Source: CAZUMW01 sp964621615 (lineage in GTDB: Bacteria; Desulfobacterota; WTBG01; CAIYCZ01; CAIRTM01). From it: a DNA stretch of 64,000 nt. The stretch covers positions 124,001 through 188,000 of the forward strand of contig CAZUMW010000001.1 of NCBI GenBank assembly GCA_964621615.1, read 5' to 3'. Below, in pieces: positions 33,227-41,075 of this stretch; position 1 is the first letter of the stretch; every line of letters starts with the position of its first letter. The notes under the pieces were generated by a model. It was not told the DNA's origin. It was given only the letters and a program-made list of their open reading frames with translations, and made no database searches. Position numbers and translations under genes: made by a program.

Positions 33227-34253
33227 AGGCTTTGTTATCGGCAAAGAGTTCCGACTGCTGCTGAGCGCTGCCGACAGGTGTCGGAAGCAGCACTGCGGTG
33301 ACGAGGTTCACCTGCGCGGCATCATAGAATATACCAATAATTGCGTGTGCAGGTGCGCCTATTGTGGTATCAGCCTGCATAACAAGAAGGTCAGGCGATA
33401 CCGGCTCGCGCACGATGAGGTGATTGGCGCTGCGCTGCGCGGCGCTGCAGAGGGTGTGCGCACAATCGTTCTGCAGGGAGGAGAAGACCCGCAAACGGGA
33501 GCGGGTGCTATCTGTCGCATGATTGAGGGCATAAAGCGCGCAGACAATGTGGCCGTGACGGTCAGTGCCGGCGAATGGAGCCGCCGCGATTACCGCATGA
33601 TGCGCGACGCCGGCGCGGACAGGTACCTTTTGAAAATAGAAACAGCAAATCCGGTGCTGTTCAACGCTCTTCGTCCCGGATCTTCTTTTGAAAACCGTGT
33701 TCGCTGCCTTCATGATCTGCAGGATTTAGGTTTTCAGGTGGGCAGCGGATCGCTTGTCGGCCTGCCGGATCAGACGATAGATGATGTCATAAACGATCTT
33801 CTGTTTTGTTCCCGTATGGAACTTGCCATGGCAACGTTCAGCCCGTTTATTCCACACATCAATACGCCGCTGAAAAATGCCCGGAAGCCTGATCCGGATA
33901 TTGCCCTGCGCGTTCTCGCTGCCGCACGGCTGGTGTTGCCCAGAGCTCATATTCCCGTGAGCACTGCGCTGGCGGCCCTTGTGCCGAACGGATATGAAAA
34001 AGGGCTGCAGGCCGGGGCGAACGTGGTGATGGCTGACCTGACACCCGCCGATGCCGCAGCTCTGTATGATTTGTATCCCGGAAAGGCAGAAACGTCTGCG
34101 CATAATGAGCGTGATTCCGCAGCGCAGCTCAAAAGACTTATAGGGCGGATTTCCCGCCCGCTGGCAGAAGGACGGGGCGATGCTCTCCGTGCTGAATCGA
34201 TAGGAGGAGACCATGATGGCAGGTATCGCACATCGTATGGAACATTTTGTTGA
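33207..34253 (+). CDS. hydE: [FeFe]-hydrogenase maturase HydE (radical SAM)
   Basis: A 348-residue radical SAM enzyme of the usual HydE length. The SAM cluster motif CX3CX2C is in NNCVCRCAYCGISLHNK, preceded by HLRGIIEYT; an additional cysteine lies within the motif (C-V-C-R-C). Family blocks are VLQGGEDPQTGA, LLKIETANPVLFNALRPGSS and VGSGSLVGLPDQTIDD. With HydG and HydF it builds the 2Fe subcluster of the H-cluster, HydE being placed in assembly of the bridging dithiolate. It overlaps the preceding kinase gene by 20 bases and hydG by 41 bases, so maturase expression is tied to the hydrogenase operon. Confidence 0.92.
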   Translation: MNRETIKGFVIGKEFRLLLSAADRCRKQHCGDEVHLRGIIEYTNNCVCRCAYCGISLHNKKVRRYRLAHDEVIGAALRGAAEGVRTIVLQGGEDPQTGAGAICRMIEGIKRADNVAVTVSAGEWSRRDYRMMRDAGADRYLLKIETANPVLFNALRPGSSFENRVRCLHDLQDLGFQVGSGSLVGLPDQTIDDVINDLLFCSRMELAMATFSPFIPHINTPLKNARKPDPDIALRVLAAARLVLPRAHIPVSTALAALVPNGYEKGLQAGANVVMADLTPADAAALYDLYPGKAETSAHNERDSAAQLKRLIGRISRPLAEGRGDALRAESIGGDHDGRYRTSYGTFC

Positions 34254-35676
34254 TTACGCCGAGCGGGATAAATTTCTTACCGCCGGCAGGGATTTTGTTG
34301 ATGAGCCGCTGATCGAGGATATGCTGGAAAGTGGAAAAAGCCTGGATCCGCAGCATGTCCGAGACATCGCAGCCAAATCGCTTGATTTGCAGCGGCTTGA
34401 GCCTGAAGAAACCGCAGCGCTGCTGCAGGTTGACTCTCCTGCATTATGGGAGGAGCTGTTTGATGTTGCGCTGAAAGTAAAGCAGAAGGTATACGGCACG
34501 CGAATCGTCACGTTCGCTCCGCTGTATCTGTCAAACAAGTGTATAAACTCCTGCAAGTACTGTGCATTCCGCTGTGAAAACCGCAGCCAGAGGCGCAGAG
34601 CGCTCACTCTCGAGGAAGCTGCCCGCGAGACTAAGCAGCTTGTCAGCGTGGGGCACAAGCGCCTTATTATGGTCTACGGGGAGCATCCGGAAACCGGCGC
34701 CGATTATATCGGCGATACCATCAAAGCCGTCTATGCCGTCCGGGAAGGGCGCGGTGAAATCAGGCGAGTCAACATAAACGCGGCGCCGATGTGCGTCGAC
34801 GATTTGAGGCGCCTGCACGATATCGGTATCGGTACCTTTCAGGTGTTTCAGGAAACCTATCACCACAAAACCTACCGGAAGGTTCACCCCCGTGGGCCTA
34901 AAGCGGATTACACCTGGCGGCTGTATGCGCTTCACCGCGCACAGGAGGCCGGTATCGACGATGTCGGCATAGGCGCCCTGTTCGGCCTGTATGACTGGCG
35001 CTTTGAAGTGATGGGGCTGCTTTTTCACACAATCGATCTGGAAAAGCGGTTCGGCGGTGTCGGGCCGCATACGATTTCATTTCCGCGACTTGAGCCCGCT
35101 CTGGGGAGCCCGCTGAGCACCGGCAGCAGCTATATGGTCAGCGATCAAGATTTCAGAAGGCTGATTGCCATCATACGGCTTTCAGTTCCGTATACCGGGA
35201 TGATAATAACTGCCCGCGAGCCGGCTGCAATCCGCCGGGCGGCTATACGCACCGGCTGCACGCAAACAGATGCCTCGACGCGCATCGGCATCGGCGCATA
35301 CAGCGAAAAGCAGCCGGGTCAGCATCCGGAGCGTCAGCAGTTCCGGCTGGGGGACACCAGAGACCTTGACAGCGTTATTTGTGAGCTTGCGCAGATGGGC
35401 CATATTACATCGTTTTGCACGGCAGGGTACCGCTGCGGAAGGACGGGCGACTATTTTATGAATATTGCAAAAACAGGAAAGGTGCACCACTTTTGCATGC
35501 CCAATGCAATACTGACCTTTATGGAATATCTTCTGGACTATGGCTCGCCTGGAACCGTCGACGAGGGGCTGAAGCTTATAGAGGACCGAATGGTTGAAAT
35601 ACCGGAACAGATCCGCCCGGCTCTCAGGCAGAAGCTGAGCGCCCTCCGGTCAGGAGAGCGCGATCTGCTGTTTTAA
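34213..35676 (+). CDS. hydG: [FeFe]-hydrogenase maturase HydG (tyrosine lyase)
   Basis: A 487-residue radical SAM enzyme. CX3CX2C is in SNKCINSCKYCAFRCENR (about residues 110-117). Family blocks include MVYGEHPETGADYI, FQVFQETYHHKTYRKVHP and GLYDWRFEVMGLLFH. HydG cleaves tyrosine to give CO and cyanide on a C-terminal auxiliary cluster normally held by CX2CX22C. Here that region reads FCTAGYRCGRTGDYF...HHFC: Cys402 and Cys428 are present, Gly405 sits where the second Cys is expected, and a Cys occurs at 408, giving CX5CX19C. A TAGGAGGAG site precedes ATG 34213. Confidence 0.92.
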   Translation: MMAGIAHRMEHFVDYAERDKFLTAGRDFVDEPLIEDMLESGKSLDPQHVRDIAAKSLDLQRLEPEETAALLQVDSPALWEELFDVALKVKQKVYGTRIVTFAPLYLSNKCINSCKYCAFRCENRSQRRRALTLEEAARETKQLVSVGHKRLIMVYGEHPETGADYIGDTIKAVYAVREGRGEIRRVNINAAPMCVDDLRRLHDIGIGTFQVFQETYHHKTYRKVHPRGPKADYTWRLYALHRAQEAGIDDVGIGALFGLYDWRFEVMGLLFHTIDLEKRFGGVGPHTISFPRLEPALGSPLSTGSSYMVSDQDFRRLIAIIRLSVPYTGMIITAREPAAIRRAAIRTGCTQTDASTRIGIGAYSEKQPGQHPERQQFRLGDTRDLDSVICELAQMGHITSFCTAGYRCGRTGDYFMNIAKTGKVHHFCMPNAILTFMEYLLDYGSPGTVDEGLKLIEDRMVEIPEQIRPALRQKLSALRSGERDLLF

Positions 35677-35690
35677 GCACAATGGAGTAC

Positions 35691-35981
35691 ATGAAGAACC
35701 AGAAAGCCACATCGCTGAAGAATGCGCTTTCTGATCTTTCCCAGCGCATCTTTTGCGAGCATCAGATTCCGGTGACATTTGTCCTGATTTCGGGCACCCG
35801 GCGGTCATACATTGCCGGCATGCAGCCGGATGTGCCTTCGGGAGCCCCGCCCGAACAAATTTTGCTGAGCAGCAGCTACGGCATGGTGGCCCCCGGCTGG
35901 TTTGTGCTTCCTGAAAAGGTGCGGGCGGCTTATGTTGCCGAGGCCCGGGCCATTATCTGTGCTCAGACTGATCCGGCTTGA
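35691..35981 (+). CDS. Small unknown protein at the end of the hydrogenase operon
   Basis: A 96-residue protein starting MKNQKATSLKNALSDLSQRI. It contains TFVLISGTRRSYIAGM, LLSSSYGMVAPGWFVLPE and ends in AEARAIICAQTDPA. No membrane segment or known cofactor motif is visible and I do not recognise a family. ATG 35691 has GGAG six bases upstream and is preferred over ATG 35682. It begins 15 nt after hydG and its 3' end overlaps the convergent hydF gene by 19 bases. Position suggests a link to hydrogenase assembly or regulation, but there is no direct evidence. Confidence 0.6.
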   Translation: MKNQKATSLKNALSDLSQRIFCEHQIPVTFVLISGTRRSYIAGMQPDVPSGAPPEQILLSSSYGMVAPGWFVLPEKVRAAYVAEARAIICAQTDPA

Positions 35982-37195
35982 CGGGCCACCAGGTCGAGCA
36001 TTTCGGGGAAGGGCGACAGCATTCTTTCAAACACACCCAGGGAAAACGCTATCGTAAGGCCGTAGTTTGCAACCGGTACGCCGAACTCCCGGGCATGCAG
36101 CTGCCGGGAGATAACCTCACGCCGGTTAAGCATGCATGAGCCGCACATGATTACCTGCTTATAGCCTTCCAGATCATCGGGAAAGTCGTGGCCCTGGGCG
36201 TGCTGTATGGACAGCGCCCCGCCCACGTACCGGGTAAGCCAGCGGGGTATTTTTACCCGGCCTATGTCATCGCCGATCGGGTGGTGCGTGCAGCTTTCTG
36301 CAATTAAAACACGGTCGCCCGGCTTAAGTCTGTCGAGCGCGACCGTGCCGCGTACAAACATTTCAAGATCGCCCTTCCACCGGGCAAATAAAACGGAAAA
36401 GCCCGTCAGCGGAATATCCTCCGGAACATCGGCCGAAACTTTCATTATTGCCTGACTGTCGGTGATGACCAGGGCGGGGCGTGCGGTGAGCATGTCGAGC
36501 GTGCTGCTGAGCTCGCGCTCTTTGACCATTACGGCTCGTGCGTCACAATCAAGAACCTCGCGCAGTACCTGGACCTGGGGAAGGATCAGCCGGCCCTTGG
36601 GGGCCTCGAGATCTATGGGCACCACAAGGACAACAACATCTCCGGGACCGATCAGGTCAGAAAGTATGCCGGGCTGGTCTATGCAGTCTTCGGGGGCGTG
36701 CCGGATGATTGCGCTTCGGAGATCATCGATGCCCTGTCCGTTTGCTGCAGAGCAGGTGACTGCGGCATCTGCGGCACCTGCTGCAGCGGCAATGTCGCCA
36801 TCGGCGGGCCGCCAGGCATCCGATTTATTGAATACGACAATTGAAGGTGTTTTTTTCTGTTTAAAATCAGCAAGCAGCTGCTGCTCAAACGCGCTCAGTG
36901 GTGCATCGCACACAAGCAGCGCAACATCGGTGCTGTCTATGGCTTTTCTGCTCTTGTTTACCCTTTTTTGGCCAAGCCCGCCGGTGTCATCCATCCCTGC
37001 GGTATCCAGGAACACAACTGGCCCTACCGGTTTGAGCTCCATGGCTTTGTATACAACATCGGTAGTGGTGCCGGGGGTTTCGTCAACCACCGAAACGTTC
37101 TGCGTGGTGAGCGCATTGAGAAGGGAGGATTTTCCGGCATTTCGCCTGCCGTACAATCCTATATGAAGCCGTACGCCGCGGGGTGCTGTGATCAT
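35963..37195 (-). CDS. hydF: [FeFe]-hydrogenase maturation GTPase HydF
   Basis: A 410-residue HydF. The GTPase domain has the P-loop GRRNAGKSSLLN (16-27), DETPGTTTDVV, switch II DTAGMDDTGG and NKSD. The dimerisation domain follows, then the cluster-binding domain with ESCTHHPIGDD, IQHAQGHDFPDD and MCGSCMLNRRE, the HxH...CxxC-like set that holds its [4Fe-4S] cluster. HydF is the scaffold that receives the 2Fe subcluster and delivers it to HydA. It is encoded on the opposite strand to hydE and hydG and overlaps the small unknown gene tail to tail. An AAAGGA site precedes the ATG, 12 bases after the remnant ORF. Confidence 0.95.
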   Translation of the reverse strand: MITAPRGVRLHIGLYGRRNAGKSSLLNALTTQNVSVVDETPGTTTDVVYKAMELKPVGPVVFLDTAGMDDTGGLGQKRVNKSRKAIDSTDVALLVCDAPLSAFEQQLLADFKQKKTPSIVVFNKSDAWRPADGDIAAAAGAADAAVTCSAANGQGIDDLRSAIIRHAPEDCIDQPGILSDLIGPGDVVVLVVPIDLEAPKGRLILPQVQVLREVLDCDARAVMVKERELSSTLDMLTARPALVITDSQAIMKVSADVPEDIPLTGFSVLFARWKGDLEMFVRGTVALDRLKPGDRVLIAESCTHHPIGDDIGRVKIPRWLTRYVGGALSIQHAQGHDFPDDLEGYKQVIMCGSCMLNRREVISRQLHAREFGVPVANYGLTIAFSLGVFERMLSPFPEMLDLVARQAGSV

Positions 37196-37206
37196 GAGAA
37201 GTTCCT

Positions 37207-37472
37207 TTAATCTTCGGTGATTTTGGGCGGGCTTTTCTGCGACGGCAGTGTAAAGCCCAGGGCATTGACGGCCTCGGGTGTTATAAGTGATTCGAGCTGC
37301 TCTTTTTTGATGCCGGCTGTTTTTTCAGCCGCATCAAAAATGCTGTCTGCATACATTGCATGTGCTCTTCGATCTGCCGTATGGTAGCCGCAAACGGCAA
37401 AAAGGTGTTCAGCTCGAGCTGTCCGGTGCCGGCGACAGTGCCACCCATATTTACGACGCGTTTCCGCTCCAT
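37207..37472 (-). pseudogene. Frameshifted gene remnant in front of hydF (possible aspartase/fumarase-superfamily tail)
   Basis: Two frames each look partly coding. One starts MERKRVVNMGGTVAGTGQ and continues LELNTFLPFAATIRQIEEHM. The other then runs MYADSIFDAAEKTAGIKKEQ, LESLITPEAVNALGFTLPSQ and ends TED-stop 12 bases before hydF. Joining them at about 37342 gives a plausible protein of about 90 residues with a single frameshift. GQLELN followed by hydrophobics resembles the C-terminal domain of aspartate ammonia-lyase, a gene that accompanies hyd maturases in some genomes. The match is short, so a small unknown protein with one indel is an equal alternative. A sequencing error is also possible. 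Confidence 0.45.
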
Positions 37473-37533
37473 TCCAGTTCACATTTGCTCCATTGCTGAT
37501 TCAGTCCCGTTGTGTGCAGCAGTATAGAGAATC

Positions 37534-37548
37534 ATTATACCACACAAC
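37534..37548 (-). promoter_or_regulatory. Extended -10 promoter upstream of the hydF unit
   Basis: On the minus strand TGGTATAAT (extended -10; TATAAT at 37534-37539) lies 62 bases before the remnant ORF that precedes hydF. There is no good -35. The arms of an inverted repeat, GTTGTGTG (37509-37516) and CACACAAC (37541-37548), bracket the -10 and the predicted start, as an operator would. Which regulator binds is unknown. Confidence 0.45.
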
Positions 37549-37695
37549 AGCCGGCTTTGGGGCTTTTAACGCAGAGTCTCAAAGAGCTGTATGGCTGACT
37601 CGGTATAAAATTTCACTTTGTCAGGCGGAAGGGGTATACTTGTTGCACATACAGGGGAGCGGTGTTTACCACCATTTTCGCAAAGAAGGTTTATT

Positions 37696-38226
37696 TTGAT
37701 TGATCTGAATATTATTAGTCAAAAAAACACTATTGCCGCTGACGCATCATCGCTTCTTTATCTTCTTCGCCTTGACGTGCTTAGCGCATACTGCAACCAT
37801 AAAAATATGCTGGTGCCGCGCACAGTTTTTGATGAGCTCACGGTGCCCGGCAAACGCGGCGCTGAGATATTTTTGCAGCTCACGAAGGACAGTGTGCTTG
37901 CTGTTGCGGATACGAACGGCAGCCACGCCGTTGGTGGTACGTCTAAAAAGTTATCAGAGGCAGACAGGTCTGTTATTCAGCTGTACCAAACCGGCAGGCC
38001 TCATGCGGTGCTTACTGACGACGGGGCATTGTGCCGGTATTGCCGTAGGCGCAGAATTCCGTATATAAATACGCCCATGGCGCTGTTTTCGCTTGCCTAT
38101 AATAAATGTATACAGCGGGCGGTCTATTATAAACTGCTTGAAAAATCATATCAGGAAGGCAGGTACGCCCCTTTTGTGAAGCGGTACATGAACGCGCTCA
38201 ATAGACGATATTTAATGGGGCATTAA
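37696..38226 (+). CDS. PIN-domain protein (putative RNase), unpartnered
   Basis: A PIN-like nuclease fold of 176 residues from TTG 37696. The acidic set is visible: IAADASSLLYLL (first Asp), VFDELTVPG (Glu), KLSEADRSVIQLY (Asp) and AVLTDDGALCRYCRRRRIPY (final Asp). Such residues bind the metal ions used to cut RNA. TTG 37696 has AGAAGG eight bases upstream; an ATG at 37618 is further upstream but the sequence between reads as non-coding. No antitoxin-like gene adjoins it, so it may be a housekeeping RNase-like protein rather than a VapC toxin. The C-terminal 40 residues are rich in Tyr and Arg. Confidence 0.65.
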   Translation: MIDLNIISQKNTIAADASSLLYLLRLDVLSAYCNHKNMLVPRTVFDELTVPGKRGAEIFLQLTKDSVLAVADTNGSHAVGGTSKKLSEADRSVIQLYQTGRPHAVLTDDGALCRYCRRRRIPYINTPMALFSLAYNKCIQRAVYYKLLEKSYQEGRYAPFVKRYMNALNRRYLMGH

Positions 38227-38297
38227 CAGGGGCAAAAAGCGTATGTTTTATTGATGCCGGCCGATTTTACTATACAAGATATGGTATTATTTTTTTG

Positions 38298-38326
38298 TTG
38301 ACATACAATATTTATTTTCCTATACT
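38298..38326 (+). promoter_or_regulatory. Strong sigma-70 promoter upstream of the LysM transglycosylase gene
   Basis: TTGACA (38298-38303) and TATACT (38321-38326) have 17-nt spacing in an A+T-rich region. The leader of about 160 nt contains a perfect ATACTGC-ACA-GCAGTAT hairpin shortly before the gene. I do not recognise a riboswitch in it. The rest of 38227-38493 holds no ORF of note. Confidence 0.65.
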
Positions 38327-38493
38327 CCGCATAATTAAAAACATATTAAATTTGGATGAATACATTGTTAATAAGAGTCAAATGGTGATGATACGTTGAA
38401 TTTTTTGTCTGATAGTACTTTTTTTTGAAGCAGGAAAATAAATACTGCACAGCAGTATAACCTTAACGGTAAAGGAACTGCTTCATAGCCGTC

Positions 38494-40008
38494 ATGCCTG
38501 CCGACATTGCCTATAAACGGATGACAGCTCTTGCTCCCTCAAGCAGGTTCATCCGGATTATTGGTACGCTCTGTTATGCTGATGATAATAACGGAGCCAT
38601 CACCCGTTGCCGGAACATAGTCAGAAAATACCAGTTGCCCTATGAGCCGACTTCCTTCGCCGGACGTTTCGAATTTGCCCTTGATCTGATTTTGAACCGT
38701 TTCGATGCCTTGAGCGCGGCTGAAATAAAAGCCCTTGCATTTTTATTTTCTGACGCTGAGCGAAAATTGCACCGCAGCCGTGATCCAATTTTGTCCTTTT
38801 CGATACGCTGTTTACGGCAGATGATTGAATCTGAGCCCTGCAGCTGCCTGCCATCATTTGTGCAGACGCGAAAGCGGCTGCCTGCAGGTGCCGTGCTTCT
38901 GGCCTTTTCGCTGTACGGATGTGCTGCCGGCGGCTGTAGCCGGGAGCAGGCTGCTTCTCTTCCGGAAACGCCCCGCCCCGCCCATGCTGCCGTTAAAGAG
39001 CCGGCAGCAGAATCGCCCAAGATGCTTCGGTACAGAACTTCAGAGACAAATGGGTCCAATACAGTATTTGATCCTGCACAGCCGCCTCCCGATGCGCCCC
39101 CCGATATGGTGTATGTTGTTCAGAAAGGCGACAGCGTGAGAGGCATTGCTGCTCGATTTTCGTGTGACTACAGAGAGGTCGTTAAACGCAACAACATACG
39201 CTATGACCGAAAGCGGGACTGGTTTGTTCTGCATCCCGGCCAGAAGCTGCTTCTGCCGGGAATACGGGCTGCCGCCGCACCCTCCGACCGCGCCCGGAAA
39301 TCAGGATTTTGTCTGCGGGGCATGTTTGAAGAGCCTGAACCCTTCCGGTATCACCTTATTAAAAAGGGTGAATCACTGTGGACAATTTCCCGTGTCTACT
39401 GTATATCAATGCATAAAATCATTTCTCTTAACGGGATTACCGATCCTGACCGTATAGTATGCGGAAATTTGCTGAAGCTGCCGCCAAAGCCGGGCGCAGT
39501 CAATACCGGGAAAAAGTTTTCAGCTATGACCCGGCAGGAAAAAGTGCACTTTCTTAAAGAGCGCACCGTTCCGGAAGGGCACCCCTACCTTGACACCCTG
39601 GTTGACGTCGCCGAACAGTTTAACGTTGATCCGCGCCTGTATGCTTCGCTCATCTGGGAAGAAAGCTGGTTTAACCAGGAAGCCCGATCCCGTGACAACT
39701 GCAGGCGCCTTGCACAGCTTGACCCCCGGTTTCACAGAATATCTGATAATGCCCGTGACAATTTTGAAAAAAGCCTCAGGTATCTCAGCCATGAATTTTC
39801 CTACTATCGCAGAAAAGGATTCGATTCGCGAGCGGCTATAATATGTGCCATTGCCGCGTATAACGGCGGCAATACCCGGATACGCCGCTTTATAAGAAAC
39901 GGGCTCTGGGACGGGCAAAGCATCGATACCATCCCGCTTCGTGAAACCCGGGAGCACATCCGGAAAGTCTTCACCCGGTGCCGCAACAATTATCACGCCG
40001 TATTATAG
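38494..40008 (+). CDS. LysM-containing lytic transglycosylase with unusual N-terminal extension
   Basis: The 504-residue frame has several parts. Residues 1-125 are an unrecognised soluble region (ALDLILNRFDALSAAEIKAL). At about 127-147 there is a lipoprotein-like signal, RKRLPAGAVLLAFSLYGC. Two LysM peptidoglycan-binding domains follow (DMVYVVQKGDSVRGIAARFS; YHLIKKGESLWTISRVYC). The end is an SLT transglycosylase domain with catalytic Glu in SLIWEESWFNQEA and the AIAAYNGGNTR segment. The usual GLMQL block is replaced by RLAQLDPRF. A signal sequence in mid-protein is odd. Either translation really starts near residue 126 (GTG, no clear ribosome-binding site), or a cytosolic domain has been fused ahead of it. 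Domain calls are firm; the start is not. Confidence 0.75.
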   Translation: MPADIAYKRMTALAPSSRFIRIIGTLCYADDNNGAITRCRNIVRKYQLPYEPTSFAGRFEFALDLILNRFDALSAAEIKALAFLFSDAERKLHRSRDPILSFSIRCLRQMIESEPCSCLPSFVQTRKRLPAGAVLLAFSLYGCAAGGCSREQAASLPETPRPAHAAVKEPAAESPKMLRYRTSETNGSNTVFDPAQPPPDAPPDMVYVVQKGDSVRGIAARFSCDYREVVKRNNIRYDRKRDWFVLHPGQKLLLPGIRAAAAPSDRARKSGFCLRGMFEEPEPFRYHLIKKGESLWTISRVYCISMHKIISLNGITDPDRIVCGNLLKLPPKPGAVNTGKKFSAMTRQEKVHFLKERTVPEGHPYLDTLVDVAEQFNVDPRLYASLIWEESWFNQEARSRDNCRRLAQLDPRFHRISDNARDNFEKSLRYLSHEFSYYRRKGFDSRAAIICAIAAYNGGNTRIRRFIRNGLWDGQSIDTIPLRETREHIRKVFTRCRNNYHAVL

Positions 40009-40166
40009 CTTTTTCCCCCTTGAAATTGGTGTTTGATTTTAAACAGTAAAAATTTTACAATGCTGTTTTGCTTAATTTTATTGTGTTTTTGTCCGAATAC
40101 ACACACAGAAGTATGGAATACAAAAAAAGCGGTCAAGCAGGCACAGTGACCCGCCGGAGTCAGCAT

Positions 40167-40964
40167 ATGTGCGTATGTACCGATGAAATGAAAAATGCTG
40201 GAATCACTGCGGTCAGGCGAGGCGGGGCGCTGCTCAAAGAGCGCTTCAGCCGGAAGCGTGAGATTGCATACAAGGGAAAGCTTGATCTGGTGACCGATGC
40301 CGACCGATGCTCTGAAGAGGAGCTGACCGCATATTTGCAGCGATCCTTCCCTGAATTCGATATGCTGGCCGAAGAAGCCCATCATACAAAAACCGGCTCT
40401 CCGTACCGGTGGATTCTTGATCCGCTTGACGGCACAACAAATTATGCCCACGGGTACCCTGTCTACTGTGTGTCCCTTGCCCTGCAATACCAGCGCGAGG
40501 TTGTCTGGGGGGCGGTGTTCGATCCTGAGCGCGATGAGCTGTTTACCGCTGAAAAAGGCAAAGGGGCCTTTCTTAACGGAGATACTCTCAGGGTGTCTGA
40601 CACACGCACGCTGGATAAAGCGCTTGTTTGCACCGGATTTCCATATGATGTTCATGACAGCGCGCAGGACAACCTGGATCATTTCGGCTGTTTTGTCAAG
40701 ACAGCCCGCGCTGTTCGAAGGGACGGCTCGGCCGCCCTTGATCTATGCTATGTGGGAGCCGGCCGGTTTGACGGTTTCTGGGAAATGAAGCTCAAGCCCT
40801 GGGATCTGGCGGCGGGCGCCCTTATTGTCGCCGAGGCGGGCGGGTCGGTGAGCACCTTTGACGGCGCGCCCTATTGTGTGGAAAGCGGCAATATCGTTGC
40901 ATCCAATGCACTGCTGCATGAACAGATGATTCAAATTATCGGTTCCGGCCGGAATACGCGTTGA
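40167..40964 (+). CDS. Inositol monophosphatase family protein (SuhB-like)
   Basis: A 265-residue phosphatase, the usual length for the family. Metal-binding motif A is WILDPLDGTTNYAHGYPV, with the upstream LAEEAHH glutamates, and motif B is KPWDLAAGALIVAEAGG. KLDLVTDADRCSEEEL is the conserved N-terminal Asp segment. It would hydrolyse inositol-1-phosphate or related sugar phosphates, or act as a SuhB-type accessory factor. ATG 40167 was chosen over the longer frame at 40068 because CGGAG lies seven bases upstream and the length fits. Neighbours are two transglycosylases with no clear functional link. Confidence 0.9.
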   Translation: MCVCTDEMKNAGITAVRRGGALLKERFSRKREIAYKGKLDLVTDADRCSEEELTAYLQRSFPEFDMLAEEAHHTKTGSPYRWILDPLDGTTNYAHGYPVYCVSLALQYQREVVWGAVFDPERDELFTAEKGKGAFLNGDTLRVSDTRTLDKALVCTGFPYDVHDSAQDNLDHFGCFVKTARAVRRDGSAALDLCYVGAGRFDGFWEMKLKPWDLAAGALIVAEAGGSVSTFDGAPYCVESGNIVASNALLHEQMIQIIGSGRNTR

Positions 40965-41075
40965 ATGAGTCGGCAGGCCGGAATGCAGCATACCTGTAAA
41001 GCACCATATTAACAGGGATCGCTATCGATATCGTAAATGAAAGAAAAGCGCTTTGTTGATAAAGGCAAAGATCAC

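Noticed and set aside
37618..37695. ATG 37618 as the PIN protein start.
   Set aside because: The extension reads as non-coding and has no ribosome-binding site, while TTG 37696 has AGAAGG at the right distance.
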